DNA from: CAVYGM01 sp963768025
Lineage (GTDB): Bacteria > Bacteroidota > Bacteroidia > Cytophagales > Spirosomataceae
Direction: 5' to 3'
DNA length: 64,000 nucleotides
NCBI GenBank assembly: GCA_963768025.1
Contig: CAVYGM010000011.1
Coordinates: 422,895 to 486,894 of the forward strand
Position numbers and translations under genes: made by a program. Below the pieces are notes generated by a model. That model searched no databases and was not told the origin of the DNA. It saw only the letters and a program-made list of their open reading frames with translations. This document shows, piece after piece, positions 36,565 to 47,646 of the stretch. Each line of letters opens with the position of its first letter. The stretch's first letter is position 1.

Positions 36565-38279
36565 ATGAAAAATAAACTAGCCACCCTACTGCTCATTGCC
36601 GGTAGCATGACCGTCACTACCTCCTGCAAAGAGTTTCTTGACTTCCAACCCCAAGGCGTCCTTTCCTCGGACAATATCAACTCCGCTTCGGGCGCCGAAT
36701 CGCTGGTAACAGCCGCCTACGCCGGCATTGGTAACGACGACATGATCGGCCCCATGACCAGCATGTGGGTGTACGGCAGCGTCCGCTCCGACGACTCCTA
36801 CAAAGGCGGCGGAGGGGTATCCGATGTGGCGGATATTGATTTCTACGAGCACTATAATCTCACCCGTCCTGATATGGGATTGATGCACCCGCATACCTGG
36901 GAAAACTTCTATAAAGCCATCTCCCGGGCCAATGTGGCGCTGCGCAGTGTCAATGCCGTTACCGAAGCCGAGTTTCCTTTGAAAAAGACGCGTCAGGCGG
37001 AGTTACGGTTTTTGCGGGGACACTCCCATTTTATGTTGAAAATGCTTTTCAAGAATGTTCCTTACGTCGACGAAACGCTTACCAACGACGAGGTCCTGGC
37101 TACCTCCAACGTAGAATTCAAGAACGATGAGCTATGGAATAAAATCGCCGAGGATTTTCAGTTTGCGGTAGACAACCTGCCCGTTTCTCAGGCTCAGATC
37201 GGTCGGGCCAATAAATTGTCGGCAGCGGCTTACCTGGCAAAACTTCGTCTGTACCAGGCCTATGAGCAGGACAATACCCACAAGGTAACCAGCATCAATA
37301 AGTCTCGCTTGCAGGAGGTAGTTAACCTGACGCAGCAGGTCATCAGTTCCGGAAAGTATAGCCTGCAACCCGATTTTGCCGAAAACTTCATCGCCGAAAC
37401 CGAAAATGGCCCCGAGTCGGTGTTTGCCATTCAGTACTCGATCAACGATGGCACAGCGGTGGGCCGCCTGAGCTACGTGACGGGCCTCAACTACCCGCAC
37501 GGCGCGCCTCAGTACGGCTGCTGCGGGTTCCATCAGCCCAGCCAGAACCTGGCCAATGCCTACAAGACCGATGCCAACGGCCTGCCGCAGTTTGATACTT
37601 TCAACACGACGGACGTCAATTTTGCGGTCAATACCGTAGACCCCCGCGTAGACCACACGATTGGAATCGACGGCCACCCGTACAAGTACGATCCAACGAA
37701 ACCATTCAGCAACAATTGGGTACGCGACGCCGGCGTGTATGGTTTTTTCCATAGCATGAAGGAGCAGCAACTGGCTACGAGTTCCTCGTACCACAAGGAA
37801 GGACCCTTTATTGGCTCGTCCAAGAACATTGACATCATTCGTTACGCCGATGTACTGCTGATGCAGGCCGAAGCCTACATCGAACTGGGCCAACCCGAAC
37901 TGGCCCTGCCCTTGATCAATCAGGTGCGCAAAAGAGCGGGTGAAAGCACCGGAAGGTTGAAGAAAACCGATGGTACGTTTGCCTCGAAGTACAGCATCAA
38001 GTCCTACCCCGCTGCGGGCTGGACATCAGGCTTTTGCCCGTCAGGCGTTGCGCTGGGAGAGACGCCTCGAATTTGCCACCGAGAGCCCCCGCTTCTTTGA
38101 CCTGGTACGCTGGGGCATTGCCGCCGAAACGCTCAATGCCTACCTCGACAAAGGAGAAAGTAAGACGGCCGTTCCTGGCCACGGCCAAATTCACCGCCGG
38201 ACGCGATGAGTACCTGCCCATTCCGCAGCGCGAAATAAGCCTGACCAAGGGATTGTACCAGCAGAACCCCGGTTTTTAG
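36565..38279 (+). CDS. SusD/RagB-family outer-membrane lipoprotein, frame broken near 38030 and 38165
   Basis: About 571 residues. A lipoprotein signal (LLLIAGSMTVTTSC) is followed by the helical TPR-like SusD fold: KEFLDFQPQGVLSSDNI, RAELRFLRGHSHFMLKMLF (with variation), RYADVLLMQAEAYIELGQP near the C terminus. The first 490 residues are in one frame, then FARQALRWERRLEFATES continues in a second and FLATAKFTAGRDEYLPIP in a third, ending QNPGF, a typical SusD ending. It captures the glycan at the cell surface for SusC. It is 14 bases downstream of susC and is followed by a hairpin terminator. Confidence 0.88.
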
Positions 38280-38325
38280 CCCGGTGGTCTGATATGATTT
38301 TTTGAAAAAGGTTAGGTTAGTACAG

Positions 38326-38358
38326 AATGGTAGGGGTTTTCTTACTTCTACCATTTTT
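38326..38358 (+). terminator. Hairpin terminator after susD
   Basis: AATGGTAG (38326-38333) and CTACCATT (38348-38355) pair, 14-base loop, followed by TTTT. Shorter stem than the other terminators here. Confidence 0.5.
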
Positions 38359-38411
38359 ATATCCTACTTTGTCATTCTAAACCCATATTTACATTAACCA
38401 TTTTTTCTCTC

Positions 38412-39886
38412 ATGTATAAATTACTCGCTTGTATCGCTCTGGGGGCATTACTAAGTTCCTGTGCATCCTCTGATAAAACCTCCACCACCGAGGCCGTTAC
38501 CTACCGTCCGACCTACCACTACACCCCCGAAAAAAACTGGGTCAATGACCCTAACGGACTGGTCTATCTGGACGGAGAGTACCATCTGTTTTACCAGTAC
38601 AATCCCTTCGGTGATGTATGGGGCCACATGAGCTGGGGCCATGCCGTGAGCAAAGATCTGAAAACCTGGGAGGAACTACCCTTGGCCTTGCCCGAGTACA
38701 CCAATGCCGACAGCACCGAAACCATGATTTTTTCGGGCTCCGCCGTGGTGGATAGCCTCAATACCTCCGGGTTCTTTGAGCCGGGCTTTACCAAAGGTCT
38801 GGTGGCGATTTATACCTCCAACGTCCATAAAGGCGACGAAGGATTGAAGCAGCACCAAAGCTTGGCGTACAGCGCTGATAAGGGCCGTACCTGGACCTAC
38901 TACGACAAAAATCCGGTCCTGGACATTGGTATGAAAGACTTCCGTGATCCGAGCGTATTCTGGTACGAGGGTAAATGGAAACTGGTAGCGGTAAAGCCGC
39001 ATGAATACATCGCCCAGATCTATGAATCGAGCAATTTGAAAGACTGGAAGTTGCTGAGCGAGTTTGGCAAGATGGGCGATACCGCCAAAATCTGGGAATG
39101 CCCGTCGCTGTTTCCGGTGCCCGTTGAAAACTCCAATGAGAAGAAGTGGGTCATGATGATTTCGAGCGCGGGAGCAAATACCGAGTTTACGGGCATGCAG
39201 TATTTTGTGGGCGATTTTGATGGCAAGAAATTTACTCCTCAGAAGCAGGAAGGTGTTTTCCGGATTGACGAAGGCAAAGATTTTTATGCCGCCATTCCGT
39301 TCAACAACCTACCCGGCGGCCAGGACAAGCCGGTGATTATTGGCTGGGCCAACGACTGGATGTACGCCAATCAGATCCCTGCGGAGGGTTCACGGGGAAT
39401 GTTCTCGATGGCCCGCAAGCTATCCCTGCGGAATGAAAACGGGGTGTATAAGTTGATTCAGGTACCTGTATACGCTGAAAGCATCCCTACCCAAACCCTG
39501 AACCTAAGCGCCAGCGACCTGGCGGCCGGAAAAACACTGGACATGGAGGGGAATGCCTACCGGCTAACCTGACCATTGACCTGGCGAACGCCAAAGGGTT
39601 CTCGATAGACTTGCTCAAAAACGAAGGAGAGAGTACCGTAGTGAGCTATGATGTCGCTTCCCAAACCCTGTCGTTTGACCGTACCAAATCCGGCAAGGTA
39701 GACTTCCACGAAAAATTTGCCAGTGTGGATGCCATGAAGGTACCCCCCAGAGACAACCGGTTGATGCTCGATATTTTCGTGGACAATTCGCTCGTGGAGC
39801 TATACGCCAATGGGGGCGAAAAGGTCATGACCCAACAGGTGTTCCCCACCAAAAGTAAAGGTCAAGTGGTGATTAGTGGCAAATAA
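38412..39886 (+). CDS. sacC: GH32 fructan hydrolase lipoprotein (levanase/fructanase type), frame broken near 39560
   Basis: A five-bladed beta-propeller glycoside hydrolase of family 32, about 491 residues, with a lipoprotein signal (GALLSSCAS) that places it at the cell surface or periplasm. The catalytic residues are visible: nucleophile Asp in NWVNDPNGLVY, transition-state stabiliser in FRDPSVFW, and acid/base Glu in WECPSLF. After about 39560 the frame slips and continues LTIDLANAKGFSIDLL into the C-terminal beta-sandwich, ending VVISGK. It hydrolyses beta-fructosidic bonds in levan, inulin or sucrose; which linkage cannot be decided from sequence. Located between susD and the sugar transporter. 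Confidence 0.9.
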
Positions 39887-39919
39887 AGTAGCCGTAGTTG
39901 ATTGCAGGAAATCAAGAAT

Positions 39920-39954
39920 AAATAAAACAGAATGGGGTTAATTTGTAGCTTTGT
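39920..39954 (+). promoter_or_regulatory. Promoter block of the sugar transporter gene, shared with the fructan regulator
   Basis: Contains TAGCTTTG (39946-39953), a perfect TAnnTTTG. Thirty of 35 bases are identical to 30391-30425. It gives a leader of about 60 bases before the transporter ATG. Confidence 0.6.
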
Positions 39955-40021
39955 CCTGAACAAAATAGCCGCGGTCAACCTCCGATTTCAAAACCTAATT
40001 ATATCAACCTGACTCTTACGG

Positions 40022-41355
40022 ATGAATAAATCACTAAAAGTTTTTATTTGGTCACTCTCGGCGGCCTTGGGTGGCTTCCTCTTTGGCTTCGACACGGCCG
40101 TTATTTCGGGGGCTGAGCAAACCCTCCAGGTACTCTGGAACTCCAACGCCTTCGAGCACGGCCTGACGGTATCCATCGCCCTGATCGGTACCGTCATTGG
40201 CGCCCTGATTGGGGGCATACCCGCCGATAAGTACGGCCGCAAGAATAGCTTGTTCATCGTAGCGATTCTGTATCTGGTATCGGCCATTGGGTCGGCGCTG
40301 GCGCCGGGTTGGTTTATCTTCCTGATCTTCCGGTTTATTGGGGGAGTAGGGGTAGGTATATCGTCAGTAGTAGCCCCCATGTACATTTCCGAAATAGCCC
40401 CTCCTTCCAAGCGGGGGAGGTTGGTGGCCTGTTCCAGTTCAATGTCGTGCTGGGTATTCTGATCTCGTACCTGTCCAACTACGGCCTGGAAGGCATTGGC
40501 GAAAACGCCTGGCGGTGGATGCTGGGCGTGGAGGCTTTTCCGGCCATTCTCTTCATGGTATCTATTTTCCTGATTCCCGAAAGCCCCCGCTGGCTGATTT
40601 TGAAACGCGGGAAAATCGAAGAAGCCCGCGCCATCCTGAGTACCAGCGATGCCGACGAAGCCGATGCCGTGGTGGCGGCCATCATCAACAGCCACCACGA
40701 AAGCTCTACTACGGCCAGTTTTACGGATCTGTTCAAGCCAATCTACAAACGACCCGTCATGCTGGCGGTGCTTTTTGCGCTATTCAACCAGCTGTCGGGC
40801 ATCAATGCCATCATTTACTACGCCCCGCGGGTATTCGAAATGGCCGGATTGGGCAAGGAATCGGCTCTGCTTTCGTCCGCGGGCATTGGTTTGGTCAACC
40901 TGATCTCTACCCTGCTGGGCCTGACGCTCATCGACAAGTACGGCCGGAAGTACCTGATGAAGATCGGTTCGTTTGGCCTCATCGGTTCGCTGGCCATTGT
41001 GTCCTACTACTTTTTTGCGGGGCTGGGCGGTATCCAGGTACCTATCTTCCTGTTTGTCTATATCGCCTTCTTTGCCATGTCGCAGGGGGCAGTCATCTGG
41101 GTGTTTATTTCCGAAATTTTCCCCAACGACATCCGCGCCTACGGACAATCGCTGGGCAGCTTTACCCACTGGATTGCGGCGGCGGTGATTTCGTTTATCT
41201 TTCCCTTCATCGCCGAAACTTTCGGCGGGGGTATGACCTTCGCTTTTTTTGCCGGGATGATGGTGTTGCAGCTGCTTTTTGTGCTGCGCATGATGCCCGA
41301 AACCAAGGGTACCTCGCTGGAAGCTATTGAAGAAGAAGTAGTCGTTGCCGTTTAA
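40022..41355 (+). CDS. MFS sugar porter, frame broken near 40425
   Basis: A twelve-helix sugar:H+ symporter of about 444 residues in the sugar porter family. Motifs: GGFLFGFDTAVISGAEQ in helix 1, ADKYGRKNSL after helix 2, RFIGGVGVGISS, PESPRWLI after helix 6, and LIDKYGRKYLM in the second half. The frame slips near 40424 (GGTGGCCTGTTCC) where SKRGRLVA should be followed by LFQFNVVLGILISY. It would carry fructose across the inner membrane, matching the place of BT1758 in the Bacteroides fructan locus. The fructokinase gene starts about 12 bases downstream, so the two are an operon driven by the shared promoter block. Confidence 0.9.
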
Positions 41356-41367
41356 ACAAATAAAGAC

Positions 41368-42272
41368 ATGGACAACTAAAAAAGTAATCTGTTTCGGAGA
41401 AGTACTGTGGGACATGCTTCCCTCGGGCAAAATGCCCGGTGGCGCGCCTATGAACGTAGCCTTTCACCTCAACAACTTCGGCCTGGACTCGGCCATCATC
41501 AGCCGCATCGGCACCGACGACCTGGGCGATGAACTGCTGGACTTTATGCAGGGGGTCGGGCCTGAACACGTCCCTCGTGCAGCGCGGCACCAACCACCTC
41601 ACGGGGGTGGTAAAGGTGAACATGGACGACAAAAATGAGATAACCTACAAAATCGTGCAGCCCGTAGCCTGGGACTACATTGAGCTGGAAGATGAGGCCG
41701 TCTGAGGCCGTAGCGCAAAGCGACTGCTTCGTGTTTGGGTCGCTGGCTGCCCGTAATCAGGGTACCCGCGATACCCTGTACGAACTCATCAAACATGCTC
41801 CATTCAAGGTATTTGACGTCAATTTACGGGAGCCTTACTATACCAAAGAAATCGTGGAAAACCTGCTGCACCAGGCCGATATGGTGAAAATGAACGCCCA
41901 CGAACTGGCGCATGATTACCGCCTGGCACGACACCCTGACGGACGAAAAGACCGCCATCAAAAACCTGTCCGATCGCTTCGACGTACCGACCGTCTGCGT
42001 GACGCGCGGGGGCAGCGGAGCAATTCTGTTGAAAGAACGGAGAATTTTTTGAAAGCCAGGGATTTGCGGTACAGGTAAGCGATACCATCGGCAGCGGCGA
42101 TTCGTTTCTGGCCGCGTTGATCAAAGGAATTTTGCTACGACAGCACCCCGCCGAAAGCGTGGAAATGGCGTGCGCCGTGGGTTCGCTGGTGGCGACGTAC
42201 CGGGGAGCAACGCCCGTTATCTCAAAAGATGAAATTGACCACCTACTCGCCTCCGCCGTGCGGGTAGGGTAG
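41368..42272 (+). CDS. Fructokinase (PfkB family), frame broken about five times
   Basis: A ribokinase-family sugar kinase of about 300 residues, heavily interrupted. Recognisable in order: VICFGEVLWDMLPSG, GGAPMNVAFHLNNFG, SAIISRIGTDDLGDELL, TSLVQRGTNHLTGVV, VFDVNLREPYYTKE, and the anion-hole/catalytic block DTIGSGDSFLAALIKG. Slips lie near 41380, 41562, 41695, 41925 and 42045; the one at 41695 coincides with a 10-base tandem duplication (GAGGCCGTCT then GAGGCCGTAG). It phosphorylates imported fructose to fructose-6-phosphate. Placed directly after the transporter. Whether it is a real pseudogene or an error-rich stretch needs the raw reads. Confidence 0.8.
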
Positions 42273-42299
42273 CCAGGAATCAGAAAATTTACTGGCACC

Positions 42300-42881
42300 T
42301 CACTTATTCGTTCGATACGGCTTGGGTAGCTGACCTTCCAGGGCATTGTCTACAATGTCCTGGATTCTTTTTTGGAGCGTCTCCGGGCGTTTGGCCAGGG
42401 CCAGCCATTGGAGTAGATTGCGTTTGTTGGTACGACTCAGTGATTCAAAAAAAACCAGCGCTTTCGGCTGTTGCTCCAAAGCGGCTTGCAGCGCTTCGGG
42501 CAGAATCAGTTTCTCGGCATCGTCCAGGATCGTCCAGGAACCGTTTTGTTTGGCTACTTCTATGCTGGCCAATCCGGCTTCGACCATGAGGCCTTCTTCA
42601 CTCAGCCGAGCTACCTTGGCTTTGTTCACCCTCGACCACACGCTGGTCGGCTTCCGTCGGCAGAAATACTGCCGGTAGCTGATGTCGTTAATGGGCCGGG
42701 AGGTACTGTCAATCCAGCCAAAGCACAGCGCCTCGTTCACGGCCTCGTCGTACCGGATGGAGGGAACTCCGCTTTTGATTTTGTGATAGCCCAGCCATAC
42801 CGACGTTTCGGTCTGGTGGTTTTCTTCCAGCCACTGCCGCCATTCCTGTTGGTTTTTTGGGAAAAGGATGAGGTCGCTCAT
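42300..42881 (-). CDS. YdeI/OmpD-associated family protein
   Basis: A 193-residue soluble protein of the YdeI/OmpD-associated (bacteriocin-protection) family. Characteristic sequences: WLEENHQTETSVWLGYHK, IRYDEAVNEALCFGWIDS, RQYFCRRKPTSVWSRVNK and a C-terminal DUF1905-like tail KRNLLQWLALAKRPET. The molecular role is not established; YdeI in enteric bacteria affects polymyxin resistance and omptin-type porin interactions. Convergent with the fructokinase gene (28 bases apart), and 10 bases downstream of the S41 protease on the same strand, so possibly cotranscribed with it. Intact frame. Confidence 0.85.
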   Translation of the reverse strand: MSDLILFPKNQQEWRQWLEENHQTETSVWLGYHKIKSGVPSIRYDEAVNEALCFGWIDSTSRPINDISYRQYFCRRKPTSVWSRVNKAKVARLSEEGLMVEAGLASIEVAKQNGSWTILDDAEKLILPEALQAALEQQPKALVFFESLSRTNKRNLLQWLALAKRPETLQKRIQDIVDNALEGQLPKPYRTNK

Positions 42882-42891
42882 GGGATAGTTT

Positions 42892-45800
42892 CTACTTCTT
42901 CAGCGCCGGACTCGAATAAGCCGGAGGTACCACCTCGATGGCTTTGTTTTTGTCAAGTAGTAGTAAAGCCTCTTTCACCGCTCGTTCAAGTTGGGGATCG
43001 ATACCGTTAGCCAAAGACTTGGCATCCTGCCGGACGGCTATATCGGGCGCTACGCCTTCGTTTTCGGCGATCCACTTTTTGTTGATGGGATCAAAAACCG
43101 CATTGTCAGGAGCGGTCAGGGCACCGCCATCCACCAGGGCATAATGAACCGACGACTTCACCAGTCCGCCCCAGGTGCGGGCACCGATGAGCGGCCCGGC
43201 CTGCTGCTGCCGGAATACCCAGGGGAAGAAGTCACCGCCCGAACCGGCCAATTCGTTGATGAGGAGTACCTTGGGACCCAGGATGCCCGCCGGCAGGCGC
43301 AATGCGGCACCGTTAGGAGCTTCGTTGGTAACGGCGGCCCGAAGGGTACGGGTCATGAGGTCTACCATGTAGTCGTCGAGGAAGTCCGCCGCCGTTGAAA
43401 CGCTCGTCGATGACCGCGCCCTCTTTGTCCTGTTGGGCAAAGAAGTAGCGGTTGAAGGACACAAAGCCCGGGCCGCTCGTATTGGGTACCCACACGTAGG
43501 CCAGACGACCGTTGGAAAGCTTGTCTACCGTACGGCGGTTGTCTTCCACCCAGGCCCGCTGCCGCAGGGCGTTTTCGTTGCCGATGGGTTTTACGATTTC
43601 CTTCCAGGCTCCCTCAAAGTCGGGTGTTTTGTTGAGGTGAAGCACCGTTTGGCGGTCTACGGTACCATCCAGAAAGCGGTACGGATCGTCAGTGGCCGTC
43701 AGTTCTTTTCCATTGATCCCCACCAGGTAGTAGCCTTCCTGGGCCTTGATGCCGGGGCGGTCGAGCGGGCTCGATAGTTCGGGGTTCCAGCTTTCGGTGG
43801 TGTATATTTTCTGTATCTTCCAGCGATTGCCGTCCGCTACCAGATCGGCTCCCAGCAGGCCCACCGACGGCTTTTCGACTTCGGGAAAGTCGCCGCCAAA
43901 CACGAAGCTATGCCCTACGGACAGTTCGCCGTTCACTTGATCGAGGATCGTAGTCAGGTCGGCGCGGTGCCGGATGTACGGTACCAGCGGCGCGTAGCGG
44001 TCGTGGACTTCCTGCCAGTTGCGGCCGTGCATCTTGGGGTCGTAGAAATAATCCTGCTCGTAGCGCCACGCCTCCTCAAACATCTGCTCCCATTCTTTCA
44101 GGCGGTCCAGCTTCATTTGTAGGTCTACCTTCAACGTTTCCCCATCGGCCCCAGAGGGTTTCTCGGTACTCAATCACTTTCCAGGTACTGCCCAGCCGGG
44201 CCAGCATTTTTTTGCCATCGGCTGATACCGAAATCTGCCCTGCCCCGCTTACATACTCCTTGGCCTCGGCTTCTTTCAACGTAAATTTTTGCAGGGTCAG
44301 GCCGTTGGCTTTGGCCTTTTGTTCGCCACAAACACTACGCCCGGCGGGACCATTGATGATCTGTTGGTAGTTGCGCACGGGTAGGGGCAGCGCCATCGTA
44401 CGGCGTTCGATGCCATCAAAATCAACCTGCACGGTTTCGAGTTTGGTGGTGTCTTTGGTGGCCGGGGCTTTGGAGTCGGTGCTTTTGCTTTTTTTCTTTT
44501 TTAGTCGTCAGGTTCAGCGGCAGTCGGCTTCGGGCTTTTTCTCCTCTTTTACCTCCTCTTCGTCACTTTTAGGCTGGAAGGGCGAAGGGTCTTCTTTCGA
44601 AGATTCACTACGTAGGCCGCGTACTCCGGGTTGGATGTCATGGAACTGGTATTGGCCCAGCCGGAGCCCAGGGCTACCTCCGTACTGGCCAGAAAATACA
44701 GGTGTTTTTTGTCCAGATCCCAGGTAGGCGAGAAAGCATCCGCGAAGGCATCGGTGATGGGTTTGGTACTTTTGTCGGCTTGCGACCAGAGGTGAATGCG
44801 TCGGAAATTGTTCAGACCACTTTTGGCGTAGGCCAGCCATTTAGAATCCGGTGACCACATAAGACCCAGGCTACCGCGTTCGATGTTGGTACCGCCCACG
44901 TCGGCGGTCTGGATGGTGCCTGCTTTCACATCCACAATCCTGACCCGGACCTTATCGTCGGTAAAGGCGATGTACTTGCCATCGGGCGACCAGGCGGGTT
45001 CCCAGGCCATTTTGGATTCGCCGATGGCAATGGAACGGGGTTTGCTCAGGCCATCCTGCCCGGCAATCAGCAGACTATATCCCTTTTTGGCCCTGATCTG
45101 AAAACCAGGCAATCTCATTCCCCGTAGGCGACCAGAGGGGGGCGCGGTCGGCGGCGTCGGCGCTTTGGGTGATGTTGCGGGCATCGCCGTTTTCGATGGG
45201 TACCGTAAATACCTCCCCGCGCGCCTCCATAATGGCCCGCTTGCCGCTGGGTGACAGGGATGCGGAAGACGCTACTTTGCTTACATCCTCCCATTTGGTT
45301 TCGGCCCAGGGAAAGTCACCTTTTACCTCAATGTTAAGTTGCGTGGCGACTCCGTTGGTAGGATTGAGTAGATGAAGGTACCCCTCCCGCTCGATGGCCA
45401 ACTGGTTAGTATTTCCTGCGAGCCATTTGATATCTGATCCTTTAAAAGTAGTGATCTGTTTCAAGGCTTTCGAACTTGGGGTGTAAGCCCACACGTTCAT
45501 GGCCCAGTCACGGTCCGACAGAAAGTAGACCGTCTCGCCAATCCACAGCGGTTGAATGTCGGTGGTGGATTCGTTGGGAATCAGGGTTTCAGATAAGTCT
45601 TTAAGATTCAGTACCACCAAGGGCGTATTCTGTCCACCCCGATAAGCCCGCCATTCCGAATCCCAGCGATCCATCCGGTCCAGGGCGATGCTTTCGCCGT
45701 TAGGTGAGAACGAACCATCAGTACCCCACTGGGCCGTGAGCAAGGTGGAAGGGCCCGCCTGCCGTGGGTACGGTCCACAACCTTTCGTATCCGGTAGGTG

Positions 45801-46239
45801 CGGTGTCGCGGGTGGAGGCATAAAGTACCTGCTTCCCGTCGGGCGTCCAGCCTCGGGCCCCCGACGGACTGGGGTGCCAGGTGAGGCGGGTAGGAGTGCC
45901 GCCCTCTACCGGTACGGTGTACACGGCATTGCCGCCCGAGCGGTTGGAGGTAAAGGCGATTGATTTTCCGTCCGGCGAAAAGTGCGGGTCACGCTCCACG
46001 GCGGGGGTACTCGTAAGCCGGACAACGCGCTGGCCGTTTAACTCCGATACCCATACATCGCCGCCGTACACAAACGCGACATGGGTGGTGCTAAGGGTAG
46101 GTTGTTGCAAGAGACGGGTACCCTGGGCGAAGGAGAGCGTTGTCATGAGACAGAGAAGGGCTGTCCGGAGGGATGCTTGATAAACTGATCGGATGCGGGA
46201 AGGGTAAATAAAAAATTGGGAGGGTAGGGTGTTTTTCAT
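42892..46239 (-). CDS. Tricorn-type S41 serine protease, frame broken about six times
   Basis: An exported protease of about 1115 residues, near the usual 1070-1090. A signal peptide (ends TLSFAQG) is followed by TolB-like propeller repeats (DPHFSPDGKSIAFTSNRSG, WSPTGNEIAWFSD, WSPDGKYIAFTDDKV), a PDZ domain (YYLVGINGKELTATDD) and the S41 catalytic domain (VLLINELAGSGGDFFPW with the nucleophile Ser, ARTWGGLVKSS). Slips occur near 45770, 45100, 44590, 44510, 44165 and 43400; sequence on both sides is family-typical each time. It degrades peptides, probably in the periplasm. Preceded by a gap of 68 bases after the dioxygenase-like gene. Confidence 0.85.
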
Positions 46240-46307
46240 GGGATAGATTTTGGGCTTTGAGGCGGGTAAATTAGTGTATTTTTCTCACTCTTTTTTGTCA
46301 ATACCAT

Positions 46308-47517
46308 TCAATTATGCGCTGGCTCCGGCAAATCAAAAAAGCTACCCTTGGTAGCATCCATTCTGGCGGATACCAGCCGAAAGTTTTCGGGCGTGGCGGC
46401 TAAATCAATAAACTTGTCCACGATACTCCGATTGCGGTAGAGGACAAAAGTGTTCTCTACTTCAGGATTAACTTTGTTCAGATTAACTTCACTTTCGGTA
46501 TCCGTGAGCGAAGGAACGTAGGTTAGGGCAATCGTTTTCAGGCCCAGCTCCTGACCCACTTTTTCCAGCTCGGCCTGTCGGGTGGCTTTGGAGTAATTGG
46601 TTTCGTTGCCATACACAAAATACACTTTGAGATATTTGCTCCGTTGTATACTTTCCTTTTCCAAAAACATGAGCCACTTTTTTATCTCCACCCAATCGGG
46701 ATGATTTCCCACAAAATAGACCAAGCCATGATAGCGGCCATACTTGCACACCGGGCAGGCACGGGTAACCCTTGTCCGGCCCCCAGGCGTGGTAGGGAAT
46801 GAAGGAGGGGTTATCTTCCCCAATATTCGATCCCTGATTGCTTACCAGAACCATGGTGTTGGGATAATTCGGAATATTGAGCCCCAGAACGATGTTATGC
46901 TCGGCCACTTGCAGGTCACCTGAGAGCAGTACCCGCAGTACCCCGCTGCCTCCACGGTTTTCAAGGGCTTTTCGTTTGGCTCCGGTCAGGAGCCGGTCGT
47001 CGTCAAACACAAACTCATCTATGTAGTACTCGTCGTCAATCGCAGGCTCTTTGATGGAGGTATGGATATGGGCCGGGATATCCTCGTTGGGGTAAGGGGC
47101 AGGGCGGATGGTGTAGAGTGCATATTTTCCGGCCTGGTCGGTTTTTACCCAGCCCCGCAAATGGCCATGCCGCCGGGCCTGCGGGTCCATCCCCTCCCGC
47201 GGCGAATAGTAGCCGGTGGCATCGGTTTGCCAGTAATAAATGATCACATTTGGGGCCGGAGTTTTACCATCGCGCTGGTATACCGTACCCGTTACCAGTA
47301 ATTTCTGGCCTTTCTCCAACCACCCGGCGCTGGTATCCGTGGCGTTGATGTGGGCGGGCATCCCCGCGTACATGAGTTCGCAGCCATCACAGCCGCCGCC
47401 CACGAGTTGGTTAGTGGTTTTTGACGTAGGGGTAGTAGCGGGTTTGGTTTGGCTGGTACACTCTGTATGCACCAGGCATACCAGGCCCCAGAGGAGAAGT
47501 TGGAGGTTACGATTCAT
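46308..47517 (-). CDS. Intradiol-dioxygenase-like lipoprotein with a C-terminal extension, frame broken near 46800
   Basis: About 402 residues. The N terminus is lipoprotein-like. Residues about 50-215 form an intradiol ring-cleavage dioxygenase beta-sandwich: IIYYWQTDATGYYSP and YTIRPAPYP carry the two iron-ligand Tyr candidates, and PAHIHTSI the two His. At about 46800 (GACAAGGGTTACC) the frame slips; the second frame begins with an apparent CPVC pair and continues YHGLVYFVGNHPDWVEIKKW, ending FFDLPEPAHN. The extension reads like a thioredoxin-fold domain. Such dioxygenase-like exported proteins are frequent in Bacteroidota, but the substrate is unknown. Confidence 0.72.
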
Positions 47518-47646
47518 GGCTAGTGTACAAGTGATTTATGAAGATACGGATTTTCATAAAAATAGTGAAAACTAAGAGCTCAATTTACACTACTGACACT
47601 TCTAGTGGAAAAGGTTTGAAAATCTACCCTACGATGTTCCTAGGCA

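Noticed and set aside
33390..42272. Fructan locus as a decaying pseudogene cluster
   Set aside because: Breaks are single-frame slips with fully conserved sequence on both sides, and the same kind of break occurs in valS, so error is more likely than decay.
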